Below are positions 25,349 through 34,817 of a DNA stretch of 64,000 nucleotides, piece by piece; position 1 is the first letter of the stretch, and every line of letters begins with the position of its first letter. A model generated the notes under the pieces. The model was given only the letters and a program-made list of their open reading frames with translations. It was not told the DNA's origin and did no database searches. The stretch is from an uncultured Clostridia bacterium (GTDB taxonomy: Bacteria > Bacillota > Clostridia > TANB77 > CAG-508): NCBI GenBank assembly GCA_934167685.1, contig CAKPLQ010000001.1, positions 1 to 64,000 of the forward strand. Direction: 5' to 3'. The translations under genes were made by a program, and so were the position numbers.

Positions 25349-26197
25349 ATGAAAGTATTAATAAATCTTCTAAAATTTATACTTACAATGATATTAACAA
25401 TTGCACTAATTTCTATAGGCTTAATTACAATATTATTTTCTACTGTACTAGATAAAAATTATATAATGCAAAAACTAGAAGAAACAGATTTCTATTTAGG
25501 AACATATCAATTAGTAGAATCAAATTTCGAAAATTATATAGACCAATCTGGTTTAGATGAGAATGTGCTTGAAAATATTTGTACGCAAGAAAAAGTAAAA
25601 AATGATATTAATATGATTTTATCAAATATATATAATGGAAAAAATCAAGTAATAGATACAACAGAAATTGAGACAAATTTAAATGCGAATATAGATAAAT
25701 TAGGAATAAAAAATAATCAAAATGAGGGAGCAATAAATCAATTTGTAAATCACATTTGCTCTGAATATAAAAATACGCTAATATATGCAAATTATTCAAC
25801 AAAGATTACAGGTGTATATCAAAATGCTGTAAGTAAGTTAAATAATGTGTATAAAATTATGTTAGGAGTTTTGGTGATTGATTTTATTGCGATTATTATA
25901 GTGAATAATAAAAAGATTTTAAATGATGTTCAATCTTTAGGAACGGCATTATTAGCTTGTGGGGTTTTTGAAGTGTTGGCATGCCAAATAGTAGTTGCAA
26001 AAGTGAAAATACAAGGGATAAAAGTGTTTGATGATGCTTTTTCTAAAACTCTGGTTGCTATAATTCAAGAAGTGTTGCAGAAAATAAGTTCATTGGCAGT
26101 AGGCTCAATTATAATTGCGATATTAGTTATTGCAATATATGCTGCTAGAACTATTAGTAAAAAAACAAAAGAAAATTTAAATACAGGAAGGGAATAA
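25349..26197 (+). CDS. hypothetical membrane protein
   Basis: 282 residues. An N-terminal membrane helix (~8-32), an outside domain of about 130 residues rich in N, E and Q, and three C-terminal helices (~166-186, ~194-212, ~240-262) before a basic tail. AAAGGAAA precedes the start. It lies between the sortase and the Wzz-like gene, in the same direction with short gaps, so it is probably part of the same surface assembly. Family not recognised. Confidence 0.7.
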   Translation: MKVLINLLKFILTMILTIALISIGLITILFSTVLDKNYIMQKLEETDFYLGTYQLVESNFENYIDQSGLDENVLENICTQEKVKNDINMILSNIYNGKNQVIDTTEIETNLNANIDKLGIKNNQNEGAINQFVNHICSEYKNTLIYANYSTKITGVYQNAVSKLNNVYKIMLGVLVIDFIAIIIVNNKKILNDVQSLGTALLACGVFEVLACQIVVAKVKIQGIKVFDDAFSKTLVAIIQEVLQKISSLAVGSIIIAILVIAIYAARTISKKTKENLNTGRE

Positions 26198-26199
26198 TA

Positions 26200-26910
26200 A
26201 TGGAAGAAATAGATTTAAAAGAATTATTACAAATGTTTTGGAGCAAGAAAGTACAAATAATAGTGGTAGTTGCTATATTTGCGATTATAGGTGGCGTTTA
26301 TAGTTTGATGTTTGTAACGCCTAAATACCAAGCTTCTACAACATTGCTATTAGCAACTAATTCTTCTTCTAACAATGCTAATGGAGATTCTTCAATTACA
26401 ACTACAGATGTTACATTAAATTCAAAATTAGTTTCTACATATAGCAAACTTGTAAAAAGTAATAAATTAGTAAGAACTGTAATTTCAAATTTATCATTAA
26501 AAATGGATGAAGACGAGCTTAAAAAAAGCGTAAGTGTAACAGCTGCTGAAGATACTGAAGTTATAGAAATATCTGTAAAAAATACAGACCCTGTTTTAGC
26601 AACTAAAATTGCAAATGAAATTGCAAAGGTCTTTATTGATAATATTAAGGAATTTTATGGAGTAGAAAATGTTCATGTTGTAGATGTGGCAGAAGTTCCA
26701 CAAAGTCCATATAATATTAATCACACAAAAGATATAATAATTTTTGCATTTATAGGTGCTATAATTGCTGTGGTGTATGTATTGCTTTCAAACATGTTAG
26801 ATACTACTATAAAATCTGAAGATGATATAGAAAAGAATTTTAAACTTACAGTATTAACTACAATTCCATTTTATGATGGGACAGAATACAAAAGAAGGAG
26901 GAGAAATTAG
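26200..26910 (+). CDS. Wzz/CpsC-type chain-length determinant, BY-kinase adaptor
   Basis: 236 residues with two membrane helices (~18-38 and ~175-198), a large outside domain, and a cytoplasmic C-terminal tail including the segment TTIPFYDG. This is the transmembrane adaptor (CpsC, CapA, YveK) that activates the tyrosine kinase encoded by the next gene, 3 nt downstream. It controls polymer length. Confidence 0.9.
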   Translation: MEEIDLKELLQMFWSKKVQIIVVVAIFAIIGGVYSLMFVTPKYQASTTLLLATNSSSNNANGDSSITTTDVTLNSKLVSTYSKLVKSNKLVRTVISNLSLKMDEDELKKSVSVTAAEDTEVIEISVKNTDPVLATKIANEIAKVFIDNIKEFYGVENVHVVDVAEVPQSPYNINHTKDIIIFAFIGAIIAVVYVLLSNMLDTTIKSEDDIEKNFKLTVLTTIPFYDGTEYKRRRRN

Positions 26911-26913
26911 AGG

Positions 26914-27948
26914 ATGAAGAGAGAATTGATAGCACATGAAGACCCTAAATCTTATGTGTCAGAATTATTTAGAACTTTAAGGACAAATGTGCAATTTATG
27001 AATTCCAATAAAAGTTTAAAAACATTATTAGTTACATCAACATTGCCAGGAGAAGGCAAGACTTGGGTTTCATCAAATTTAGCAATTACATTTGCTCAGA
27101 CAGGAAAAAAAGTTGTTTTAATAGATGCTGATATGAGAAAATGCTGTTTGCACAATATTTTTAAAGTGGCTCCATATCCAGGATTATCAAATCTTTTGGC
27201 AGGAATAAATGATAATCCTCAAAAAACATATAGTTTAGAAAATTATTTAAGAAATACAGAAGTACCAAATTTGTTTTTGATACCATCTGGTAATGTACCA
27301 CCAAATCCATCAGAATTGCTTTCAACACCTCAAATGAGTGCACTATTAGATGAACTAAAAAGAAATTTTGATTTAATAGTAATAGATGGTACACCATCAA
27401 AATTAGTAACAGATGCAGTAATTTTGTCTAGAGTGGTAGATTCTACAATAATTGTTACTGCTCATAATATGACTAAAAAAGACGATTTGACTAAGGTTAT
27501 AAAAGATATTAAAAATGTTGGTGGACATATAGCAGGAGTTGTTTATAATAAAAAGCCTGTTTCTGGTAGAAAGGCTAATGAAACTTATTATTATGCTTCT
27601 GCACCAATCAAAATAGATGCAAAAAGACAAGGAGAATTAGAGTATGAGCGCAGACGCCAAATTCAACGTTCTAGAACTACAGAGATGTTAAATAGAGATA
27701 GAAATCCTAAAGAATATCAAAAAGAGGCTATTGCAAAACAAAAAGAAACTGAATCGGCAAAACCACAGCCACAGCCTAAGACACATCAAGAGACACAGCA
27801 AGAGTTGAGACAAACAGTTCAAAAAAGTATGGAAAATAGCGGGGCGAATATGGAGATGTCGCCAGAAGAAAGAGCAACAGAGATGTTGAAACAATTTAAT
27901 GATTACTTACAAAAAGAAAAAGAAAATATGGATAAGAGGAACTTTTAA
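26914..27948 (+). CDS. BY-kinase (CpsD/CapB-like) with long C-terminal tail
   Basis: 344 residues. Walker A LPGEGKTW (~47-54), Walker A' VLIDADMRK (~69-77) and Walker B LIVIDGTP (~151-158) are all present. BY-kinases normally end in a tyrosine cluster soon after the ATPase core; here a YYY lies at about 223-225 and is followed by about 115 residues of Q/E/K/P-rich tail with few tyrosines. The kinase regulates polymer export. It follows its adaptor and is translationally coupled to its phosphatase (TAATG). Confidence 0.9.
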   Translation: MKRELIAHEDPKSYVSELFRTLRTNVQFMNSNKSLKTLLVTSTLPGEGKTWVSSNLAITFAQTGKKVVLIDADMRKCCLHNIFKVAPYPGLSNLLAGINDNPQKTYSLENYLRNTEVPNLFLIPSGNVPPNPSELLSTPQMSALLDELKRNFDLIVIDGTPSKLVTDAVILSRVVDSTIIVTAHNMTKKDDLTKVIKDIKNVGGHIAGVVYNKKPVSGRKANETYYYASAPIKIDAKRQGELEYERRRQIQRSRTTEMLNRDRNPKEYQKEAIAKQKETESAKPQPQPKTHQETQQELRQTVQKSMENSGANMEMSPEERATEMLKQFNDYLQKEKENMDKRNF

Positions 27949-28679
27949 TGATAGATTTTCATTCACATATATTACCTAATATTGATGATGGCTCTAGGAG
28001 CATGGAAGAATCAATTAATTTAATTAGAGAAGCCACTGAAGCAGGTTTTGCTGGAATAATATCTACATCACATTATTTACAAGATTATTATGAGTGTGAT
28101 GAGCAAGAAAGAAGAAAGTTACTTGAAGATATTGATGATGAGGCTTCTAAGTTATCTAATAATATTGGAATGCAAATGCCTAAATTATATTTGGGTAGCG
28201 AAATTTATATAACAACGGATATGATAAATCTTCTAGAAGAGAAAAAGGCGTCTACTATAAATAATACGAAATATGTTTTGTTTGAGTTGCCAATGAATTC
28301 AAGGCCATTATTTGTTAAAGACGTAGTATATAAATTAATTGAAGATGGATATAGACCGATTATAGCACATCCGGAAAGATATAGCTATGTAAAAGAAGAT
28401 ATAGGCTTTGTTAAAGAATTGAAAGATATGGGAGCACTATTTCAATCTAATTATGGTAGTATAATCGGAATGTATGGAAATTCTGCTAAAAAAACAGTAA
28501 AGAAATTGTTGAAAGAAAATTTGATTAGTTTTTTGGGTTCTGATGTTCATAAAACAGGGCAGATATATCCTAAGATTCCAAAAATTTTGAAAAAGTTGAA
28601 TAGATGGATACCTTCTGATATGGTCCAAAATCTTACAACTTTCAATGCTCAAAAAGTGTTAGAAAACCAGGAAATATAA
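27948..28679 (+). CDS. PHP-type tyrosine-protein phosphatase (CpsB/YwqE-like)
   Basis: 243 residues. Metal-binding motif FHSHILPNIDDGS (~3-15), STSHY (~41), HPERY (~140) and GSDVH (~198) are those of the polymerase-and-histidinol-phosphatase phosphatases that remove phosphate from BY-kinases. It completes the adaptor-kinase-phosphatase trio. Confidence 0.92.
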   Translation: MIDFHSHILPNIDDGSRSMEESINLIREATEAGFAGIISTSHYLQDYYECDEQERRKLLEDIDDEASKLSNNIGMQMPKLYLGSEIYITTDMINLLEEKKASTINNTKYVLFELPMNSRPLFVKDVVYKLIEDGYRPIIAHPERYSYVKEDIGFVKELKDMGALFQSNYGSIIGMYGNSAKKTVKKLLKENLISFLGSDVHKTGQIYPKIPKILKKLNRWIPSDMVQNLTTFNAQKVLENQEI

Positions 28680-28722
28680 GAATTGGGATAACATATGCAA
28701 AATATTAATTTTATAATATATT

Positions 28723-28780
28723 AAGGGTTTTAAGTATATAAATTCGTTATGAAAAAATTTGTATACTTTGAACCCTTTTT
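28723..28780 (+). terminator. strong intrinsic terminator
   Basis: AAGGGTTttAAGTATA pairs with TATACTTtgAACCCTT around a 23-nt loop and ends in T residues. It closes the sortase/kinase block. Confidence 0.8.
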
Positions 28781-28813
28781 TGGCAATAGAAAAATCAAAA
28801 AACCTATTGCCAA
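28780..28813. promoter_or_regulatory. operator-like palindrome over the -35 of polysaccharide operon 2
   Basis: TTGGCAATAG (28780-28789) and CTATTGCCAA (28804-28813) form a perfect 10-bp inverted repeat. The right arm contains the -35 hexamer TTGCCA. It could bind a dimeric regulator or act as an RNA hairpin for the terminator immediately upstream. Confidence 0.5.
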
Positions 28814-28835
28814 AAAACTAATAAAATGATATATT
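28807..28835 (+). promoter_or_regulatory. sigma-A promoter of polysaccharide operon 2
   Basis: TTGCCA (28807-28812), 17 nt, TATATT (28830-28835). The leader before the next gene is about 70 nt. Confidence 0.6.
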
Positions 28836-28913
28836 AAGTGGAGAAGAAAAAATTTCGACAAAAAGTACAAATAAACAACAAAATGTTTACTTCAATTATG
28901 GGGGGAGAAAAAA

Positions 28914-29618
28914 GTGGATATTAATGTTGCAAATGATAATATTACTCAGGAAATTTCAAATTTATCTCCTAAGGTATATTCAAAAGTCTTGAGTGAAAGA
29001 AAAATATATGTATTTATGAAAAGAGTGGTAGATATTATAGGAGCAGTTTTTGGAATAATATTATTAGCTCCGATTACTTTAGGTATTTTTATAGCAAAAA
29101 TTGTTTGCAAAGATAAGGGCTCTATAATATATACTCAAAATAGAATTGGTAAAAATGGTAAAATATTTAAGATGTATAAATTCAGGTCTATGGTGGAAGG
29201 GGCAGACGAAATCTTAGAAGAGTATTTAGCTCAAAACGACGAAGCAAGAGAAGAATATAAAATAAATAAAAAACTTAAAGATGATCCAAGAATAACTCGA
29301 ATTGGTAAGTTTATTAGAAAAACAAGCATTGATGAATTTCCACAATTCATAAATGTTTTTAAAGGTGACATGAGTTTAGTAGGACCAAGACCATATTTGG
29401 AAAAAGAGAAGGATGATATTGGTGGATATTATCCTTATATAACAGCTGTTAAACCTGGAATTACTGGCCTATGGCAAGTCTCTGGAAGAAATGATGTTCC
29501 TTTTGAAGAAAGATTAAAGCTAGATGAAAAGTATTATGAGAAAAAAAGTGTTACAATGGATTTGAAAATTTTAGTTAAAACAGCAACAAAAGTTTTTAGT
29601 AGGGAAGGTGCGATTTAA
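28914..29618 (+). CDS. phosphoglycosyltransferase (exopolysaccharide type), line 2
   Basis: 234 residues, starting with GTG after a very strong GGGGGGAG. One membrane segment (~41-62), then YTQNRIGKNGKIFKMYKFRSM and TSIDEFPQFINVFKGDMSLVGPRP, with PGITGLWQVSGRND. This WsaP/CpsE-like enzyme starts a second type of lipid-linked unit, probably with hexose-1-phosphate. Confidence 0.9.
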   Translation: MDINVANDNITQEISNLSPKVYSKVLSERKIYVFMKRVVDIIGAVFGIILLAPITLGIFIAKIVCKDKGSIIYTQNRIGKNGKIFKMYKFRSMVEGADEILEEYLAQNDEAREEYKINKKLKDDPRITRIGKFIRKTSIDEFPQFINVFKGDMSLVGPRPYLEKEKDDIGGYYPYITAVKPGITGLWQVSGRNDVPFEERLKLDEKYYEKKSVTMDLKILVKTATKVFSREGAI

Positions 29619-30460
29619 TGACAATAGATATAATTTGTCCACTGTATAATGCGGAAAATGATATAGAAAAATTAGATGAATCGTTAAAAAAACAAAAAAA
29701 TATACAATTGAATTCAATTAAATATATATTAACAGAAAGCAAGGATAATACAGAAAAAAAATTAAGCGGATTAAATTTGAAATTCAAAAAAATAAAAAAA
29801 GAAGAGTTTTCACATAGTCTTACTAGAGAAAAAGCGGCCTTTGATAGTGATGCAGATATTGTTGTATTTATTACACAAGATGTAAAAATAAAAAGGGATG
29901 ACTGGCTATATTATTTAGTTAAAGATATAGAAGAAGGAACTGTGGATGCGTGCTATAGTAGGCAAATATGTGATAATAATACTATAGAAAAGTATACAAG
30001 AGAATGTAACTATCCTGCAACTTCAAAAATTGTATCTAAAGAAGATATTGAAAAATTAGGGTTAAAAACTTTCTTTTTTTCTGATGCAGCATCAGCCATA
30101 AAGAGAGAGACATTTGTAAAATTAAATGGATATGACCATAAAAATTTAATAATAAGTGAAGATATGTATATAGCTTACAAACTTATTATGAATGGATATA
30201 AAATTAAATATTGTGCAGAATCTCAAGTGGTTCATTCTCATGAGTTTACATTGAAACAATATTATAATAGATATAAAGATACGGGAAAGTTTTTTAAAGA
30301 AAATAGTTACTTGAATAAATATAAGGTAAATAAAGCAGGAGGAAGTATGGCAATTTATATTTTAAAAAGGGCTATACAGGATAGGAATTGGAATGTTTTA
30401 ATAAAATATGTTCCAAATATGATTACTAGATTTGTGGGAATGAAGATAGGAAAAATATAA
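29618..30460 (+). CDS. family 2 glycosyltransferase, rhamnosyltransferase-like
   Basis: 280 residues. IDIICPLYNAENDI at the N-terminus, EEFSHSLTREKAAFDSDADIVVFITQDV (~67-94) and YDHKNLIISEDMYIAYKLIMNGYKIKY later, a pattern seen in rhamnosyltransferases (WbbL/RgpB-like). Overlaps the previous and next genes by one base each. Confidence 0.85.
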   Translation: MTIDIICPLYNAENDIEKLDESLKKQKNIQLNSIKYILTESKDNTEKKLSGLNLKFKKIKKEEFSHSLTREKAAFDSDADIVVFITQDVKIKRDDWLYYLVKDIEEGTVDACYSRQICDNNTIEKYTRECNYPATSKIVSKEDIEKLGLKTFFFSDAASAIKRETFVKLNGYDHKNLIISEDMYIAYKLIMNGYKIKYCAESQVVHSHEFTLKQYYNRYKDTGKFFKENSYLNKYKVNKAGGSMAIYILKRAIQDRNWNVLIKYVPNMITRFVGMKIGKI

Positions 30461-31467
30461 TGAATGAATTAGTAAGTATTATACTTCCAGTATATAAAGT
30501 TGAAAAATATCTCGAAAAATGTATAGAAACATTGATTAGACAAACATATAAAAATATAGAAATAATATTGATTGACGATGGTTCACCAGATAAATGTGGT
30601 GTTATTTGTGATGAGTATTCTAAAAAAGATGAGAGAGTAAAGGTAGTACATAATTTGAATAAGGGAGTGTCTAATGCAAGAAATACAGGCTTAAAAATGG
30701 CAAAAGGAAGATATATTTGCTTTGTGGATCCAGATGATTATGTAGCAGAAGATTATATAGAATATTTGTATAAAATATTATTAGAAAACAATGCCGATAT
30801 ATCTTGTTGTAATTTTGAATATGTGTACGAAAATGCTCAAGAAAACATAGAAACTTTAAAAGAAAAGGAAAATATAAAAATATATAATACAATAGATGGA
30901 TTAGAGGATTTATTGTATCAGAAAAATATAGATACATCATCATGGGGAAAATTATTTAAAAGAGAAGCATTTAGTAATATTTTATTTCCAGAAGGAAAAA
31001 TATATGAAGATTTCGGAACTATTTATAAAGTTATTATGAAATTGAATGTGATAGTATATAGCAATCAAAAAAAATACTATTATTTGCAAAGAAAAGAAAG
31101 TACAATAGGAAGAGCATTTAAAGAAAAAGATTTTGATATGTTAGAATTATCAAAAGAGATGGAAAGGTATATTTTAGATGAATATCCACAGCTAGATAAA
31201 GCTGTGAAAAGTAGAATTCTTAATATGGACTTCTATTTTTTGCGAAGAATGGATAAGAAAGAGTACAAAAAACAATACAATGATATTAAATGCAATATAA
31301 AGCAAATAAGAAAAGATGTATACAGTAGTCCAAAAATCAAAATGAAAACTAAAATTGCTATTATTATTTCATATATTAATATAGATTTAGTTAAATATAT
31401 ATACTATATTTCAACTAAAATTAAATTTTTTGGCTTAAATAAATATGTAACTAAATATAAGAAGTGA
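30460..31467 (+). CDS. family 2 glycosyltransferase
   Basis: 335 residues of GT-A fold: VSIILPVYKVEKYLEKCIE, ILIDDGSPDKCG, GVSNARNTGLKMAKGRYICFVDPDDYV. A C-terminal basic, hydrophobic region (~280-335) probably binds the membrane. Specificity unknown. Confidence 0.88.
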   Translation: MNELVSIILPVYKVEKYLEKCIETLIRQTYKNIEIILIDDGSPDKCGVICDEYSKKDERVKVVHNLNKGVSNARNTGLKMAKGRYICFVDPDDYVAEDYIEYLYKILLENNADISCCNFEYVYENAQENIETLKEKENIKIYNTIDGLEDLLYQKNIDTSSWGKLFKREAFSNILFPEGKIYEDFGTIYKVIMKLNVIVYSNQKKYYYLQRKESTIGRAFKEKDFDMLELSKEMERYILDEYPQLDKAVKSRILNMDFYFLRRMDKKEYKKQYNDIKCNIKQIRKDVYSSPKIKMKTKIAIIISYINIDLVKYIYYISTKIKFFGLNKYVTKYKK

Positions 31468-31476
31468 GGAATATAA

Positions 31477-32433
31477 ATGATTAGCAAATTAATGATAGGA
31501 AGGCTTGGAAACCAAATGTTTCAATATGCAACAATGAGAGCTTTTCAAGAAGAAAACAATATTGTTGAAAAATTTAATATGGAGTTTTCGAATGTAAGAA
31601 AGAATGGAAGTCCAGAAGAAGGTTTTATAAATCAATTAGATTGTTTTAAATTGAATGATGAAAAATATGTAATAGATGAAAAGATACATATATCAATATG
31701 GCAAAAAATATTATTGGGAATATATTTTATTACATATAAAATAATAAAAGTATTTTCTAAAAAAGAAAGTTACGAAAATAATAAGCAAAAATATGAAGCA
31801 AAGATACAGAAATTTTATAATAAAAATGGATTATATTTATATAATTTTGGTTATTATGATTTTAAAAATTCTAAAAGTGAAGATAAATTGTTTATAGGCT
31901 ATTATGAAGCTTCTAAATATTTTGACAAAATAAAACAACAAATTCAAGAGGAGTTTACACCAAAGTATCCTAAAATAGAAAAAAATCTTAAATTATATGA
32001 TATAATCGAAAATACAGAATCTGTATGTATATCTATAAGAAGAGGGGATTTTTTAAGTAACGCAAATAAAGGAGTTTGCTATGTGTGTACCCCAGAGTAT
32101 TTTAATAAGGCAATTGAGAAAATAAAAGAAGAAGTAAAGGAACCTAGATTTATAGTTTTTTCAGATGATGTAGATTGGGTTAGAAATAATATGAACTTTC
32201 CAGATGGAACAGAATATGAAGAAGGAAATGACCCTATTTGGGAAAAGTTAAGATTAATGTATAGTTGTAAACACTTTGTAATATCAAATAGTTCATTTAG
32301 TTGGTGGGCTCAGTATTTGTCAAGAAACGAAAAGAAAGTAGTTGTTGCACCCAATAAGTGGAGAAATTATGGGTATGATTCAAAAGATATATATATGAAT
32401 AATTGGATATTGATTAATACAGATAAAGAATAA
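31477..32433 (+). CDS. alpha-1,2-fucosyltransferase-like enzyme (family 11)
   Basis: 318 residues. GRLGNQMFQYATMRAF at the N-terminus and CISIRRGDFL (~185-194), the equivalent of the HxRRxD GDP-fucose motif, identify family GT11; VISNSSFSWWAQYLS is the third block. It probably adds a fucose-like deoxysugar from GDP. No GDP-fucose synthesis genes are present in the window. Confidence 0.88.
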   Translation: MISKLMIGRLGNQMFQYATMRAFQEENNIVEKFNMEFSNVRKNGSPEEGFINQLDCFKLNDEKYVIDEKIHISIWQKILLGIYFITYKIIKVFSKKESYENNKQKYEAKIQKFYNKNGLYLYNFGYYDFKNSKSEDKLFIGYYEASKYFDKIKQQIQEEFTPKYPKIEKNLKLYDIIENTESVCISIRRGDFLSNANKGVCYVCTPEYFNKAIEKIKEEVKEPRFIVFSDDVDWVRNNMNFPDGTEYEEGNDPIWEKLRLMYSCKHFVISNSSFSWWAQYLSRNEKKVVVAPNKWRNYGYDSKDIYMNNWILINTDKE

Positions 32434-32449
32434 ACATATGGAGGAAGAA

Positions 32450-33556
32450 ATGAAGGTATTATTTTGTATAGATAGTTTAACTAAAGGTGGAGCTGAGAGA
32501 GTAATCAGTAATTTAAGTAATTATCTAGTAAAAAAAGAAGAAAATGAAATTAATGTATTAACTATTTTAAATACTAAAGTTCAATATGAGTTTGATGAGA
32601 GAGTAAAGATTTCTAGTTTGGAAGATGAAAAAATAGAAAAGTTAAATAAAGTTTCAAAATTTATTCAAAGAATAAAAAAAATGAGACAATATATAAAAGA
32701 GAACAATCCTGATGTTATTTTGGCATTTTTACCATATACATCTTTTATAGTGATGTTGGCTAATAGAAAATTAAAAAAGCCTGTGATTATTTCTGTAAGA
32801 AATGACCCAAAAGAAGAATACAATTGTAAAAAATATAAAATTTTAAAAGATAAATTCTATCCTAAAGCTGATGGATTTGTATTCCAAACTCAAGAAGCAA
32901 AAGAGTTTTTTCAACAGGAAATACAAGATAAATCAGTTGTAATAGCTAACCCTATTAATCCAGAGTTTATCGAACCACCATTTGATGGTGAACGTGAAAA
33001 AAACATTGTATCAGTTGGAAGATTGTATGAACAGAAAAATCAAAAATTATTAATAGATGCTTTTACACAAATTTCTGATGAGTATAAAGACTATAATTTA
33101 ATAATATATGGAGAAGGATATTTAAGACAAGAATTAGAAAACCATGTGAAAGAATTAAACATGACTGAAAGAATATCATTACCAGGAAGAGTTGATAATG
33201 TAAAAGAAAAAATATATAAGTCAAGTTTATTTGTATTATCATCAGATTTTGAGGGAATGCCAAATGCATTAATGGAAGCAATGGCTTTAGGTTTGCCAGT
33301 TATTTCAACAGATTGCCCATGTGGAGGACCTAAATTTTTGATAGATAATAACAAAAATGGAATGTTGGTAGAAGTTGGTAATGTAAAAGAATTAAGTCAG
33401 GCAATAAAAAAGATGTTGGACAATCCGGAAGAGGCAAAAATGATGGGGAATGAAGCAAATAAAATTTCAGAAAGATTAGCACCAGAAAAAATTAATAAAT
33501 TATGGGAAGATTATATAATAGAAATAGCAAAGAATAGGAGAAAAAATGGAAAATAG
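32450..33556 (+). CDS. family 4 glycosyltransferase (GT-B)
   Basis: About 368 residues. N-terminal KGGAERVISNLSNYL, C-terminal SVGRLYEQKNQKLLIDAF and SSDFEGMPNALMEAMALGLPVISTDCPCGGP. The ATG at 32450 follows GGAGGAAG; the ATG at 32438 lies on that sequence. It overlaps the next gene by 11 nt. Confidence 0.88.
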   Translation: MKVLFCIDSLTKGGAERVISNLSNYLVKKEENEINVLTILNTKVQYEFDERVKISSLEDEKIEKLNKVSKFIQRIKKMRQYIKENNPDVILAFLPYTSFIVMLANRKLKKPVIISVRNDPKEEYNCKKYKILKDKFYPKADGFVFQTQEAKEFFQQEIQDKSVVIANPINPEFIEPPFDGEREKNIVSVGRLYEQKNQKLLIDAFTQISDEYKDYNLIIYGEGYLRQELENHVKELNMTERISLPGRVDNVKEKIYKSSLFVLSSDFEGMPNALMEAMALGLPVISTDCPCGGPKFLIDNNKNGMLVEVGNVKELSQAIKKMLDNPEEAKMMGNEANKISERLAPEKINKLWEDYIIEIAKNRRKNGK

Positions 33557-34781
33557 TAAAAATGAAAAAATATTAGACAGTATTAATTTAATTTTAATTT
33601 TTCTATTATTTATTTCATACTTAGGATATAGTTATAATAAAAAGATATATTATGCAATGACTCTAATTACTGCAGTATTTGCAATTGCAAAGTTGATATT
33701 TATAGATAAGTTTAAAGTGAAAATAAGTAGACATTTTGTGTGGTATTTTTTGTTTTTTATTTTTTCAAGTTTATCTATAATGTGGACCATAGATACAAAC
33801 TATACTTTTGATGGAATAAAAAATGTTTTGTTGATATTAGTAAATATATTTGCTATATTAGAGTATACACAAGACAAAAAAAGAACAATACAAGTGTTAG
33901 ATATTTATATAATAGCTTGTTTATACATGTGTATTAGATTGATATTCTTTGAAACAGCACAACCAAGAGTAACAAATGATTATGGACAAATTTGTGGATT
34001 ATATTTTAACACAATAGCATTTACTTTGGCTATTGGAGTTTTTGTATGTTTATATATGATATTAGAAAAAAAAGAGATAGGTAGAAAAAAATTATTATAC
34101 TTAATACCAATTGTTATATTTTATTACATAATATATGTAACAGGCTCAAGAAAAGGATTATTATTTCCAATAATTGCTAGCCCTGCATTAATTATATTAT
34201 ATATAAGAAAAAACAGAAAAATGTTAATTAAATCTTTAATTGGCATAGGAATAGCAATAGTAATGATAACAATATTTATATTTACTGATAAGACATTAAC
34301 AAAAAGAATAATTAATCTTGGTAAATCTATTGTTGGAATACAAGTGGAAGATAAAAGTGTGGAAGAAAGAAGTTTTTATAGAAAAACTGCTATGCAATTA
34401 TTTGGAGAAAGTCCAATTATAGGAAAAGGATTAAATTCCTTTACTGCATATATGGAACAAATAAATTATAAACATGTTGCATACTCACACTGTAATTTTA
34501 CTGAATTATTATCAAGTCTTGGAATAATTGGTTTTGCAATTTATTATATGCAATATATTTATATAATTGTAAAATCTGGAAAAAAGATAAAAGAAAATGA
34601 TTTGGAAAATATTTTTGCATTAGTATATGTAATATTAATTAGTATTTTTGAATATGGAATAGTTTCTTATTATGATTTTTCATATCAGATTATACTAGCA
34701 TTAGTTTTTTCACTTATAGATAAGTCAGAAAAAATAGATTGTAAAGCTAAAGTTTTAGAAAAATTTTCAAAAAATAAATAA
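33546..34781 (+). CDS. O-antigen ligase/polymerase-like membrane protein (Wzy), line 2
   Basis: 411 residues with about ten membrane helices and one large outside loop (~265-315, containing IGKGLNSFTAYMEQ), as in the Wzy/WaaL superfamily. It is unrelated in visible sequence to the polymerase of line 1. It would join the second kind of repeat unit. Confidence 0.8.
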   Translation: MENSKNEKILDSINLILIFLLFISYLGYSYNKKIYYAMTLITAVFAIAKLIFIDKFKVKISRHFVWYFLFFIFSSLSIMWTIDTNYTFDGIKNVLLILVNIFAILEYTQDKKRTIQVLDIYIIACLYMCIRLIFFETAQPRVTNDYGQICGLYFNTIAFTLAIGVFVCLYMILEKKEIGRKKLLYLIPIVIFYYIIYVTGSRKGLLFPIIASPALIILYIRKNRKMLIKSLIGIGIAIVMITIFIFTDKTLTKRIINLGKSIVGIQVEDKSVEERSFYRKTAMQLFGESPIIGKGLNSFTAYMEQINYKHVAYSHCNFTELLSSLGIIGFAIYYMQYIYIIVKSGKKIKENDLENIFALVYVILISIFEYGIVSYYDFSYQIILALVFSLIDKSEKIDCKAKVLEKFSKNK

Positions 34782-34817
34782 TGAGTGAAAAGTCACTCGC
34801 AAATGAAAGGTGAAAAA

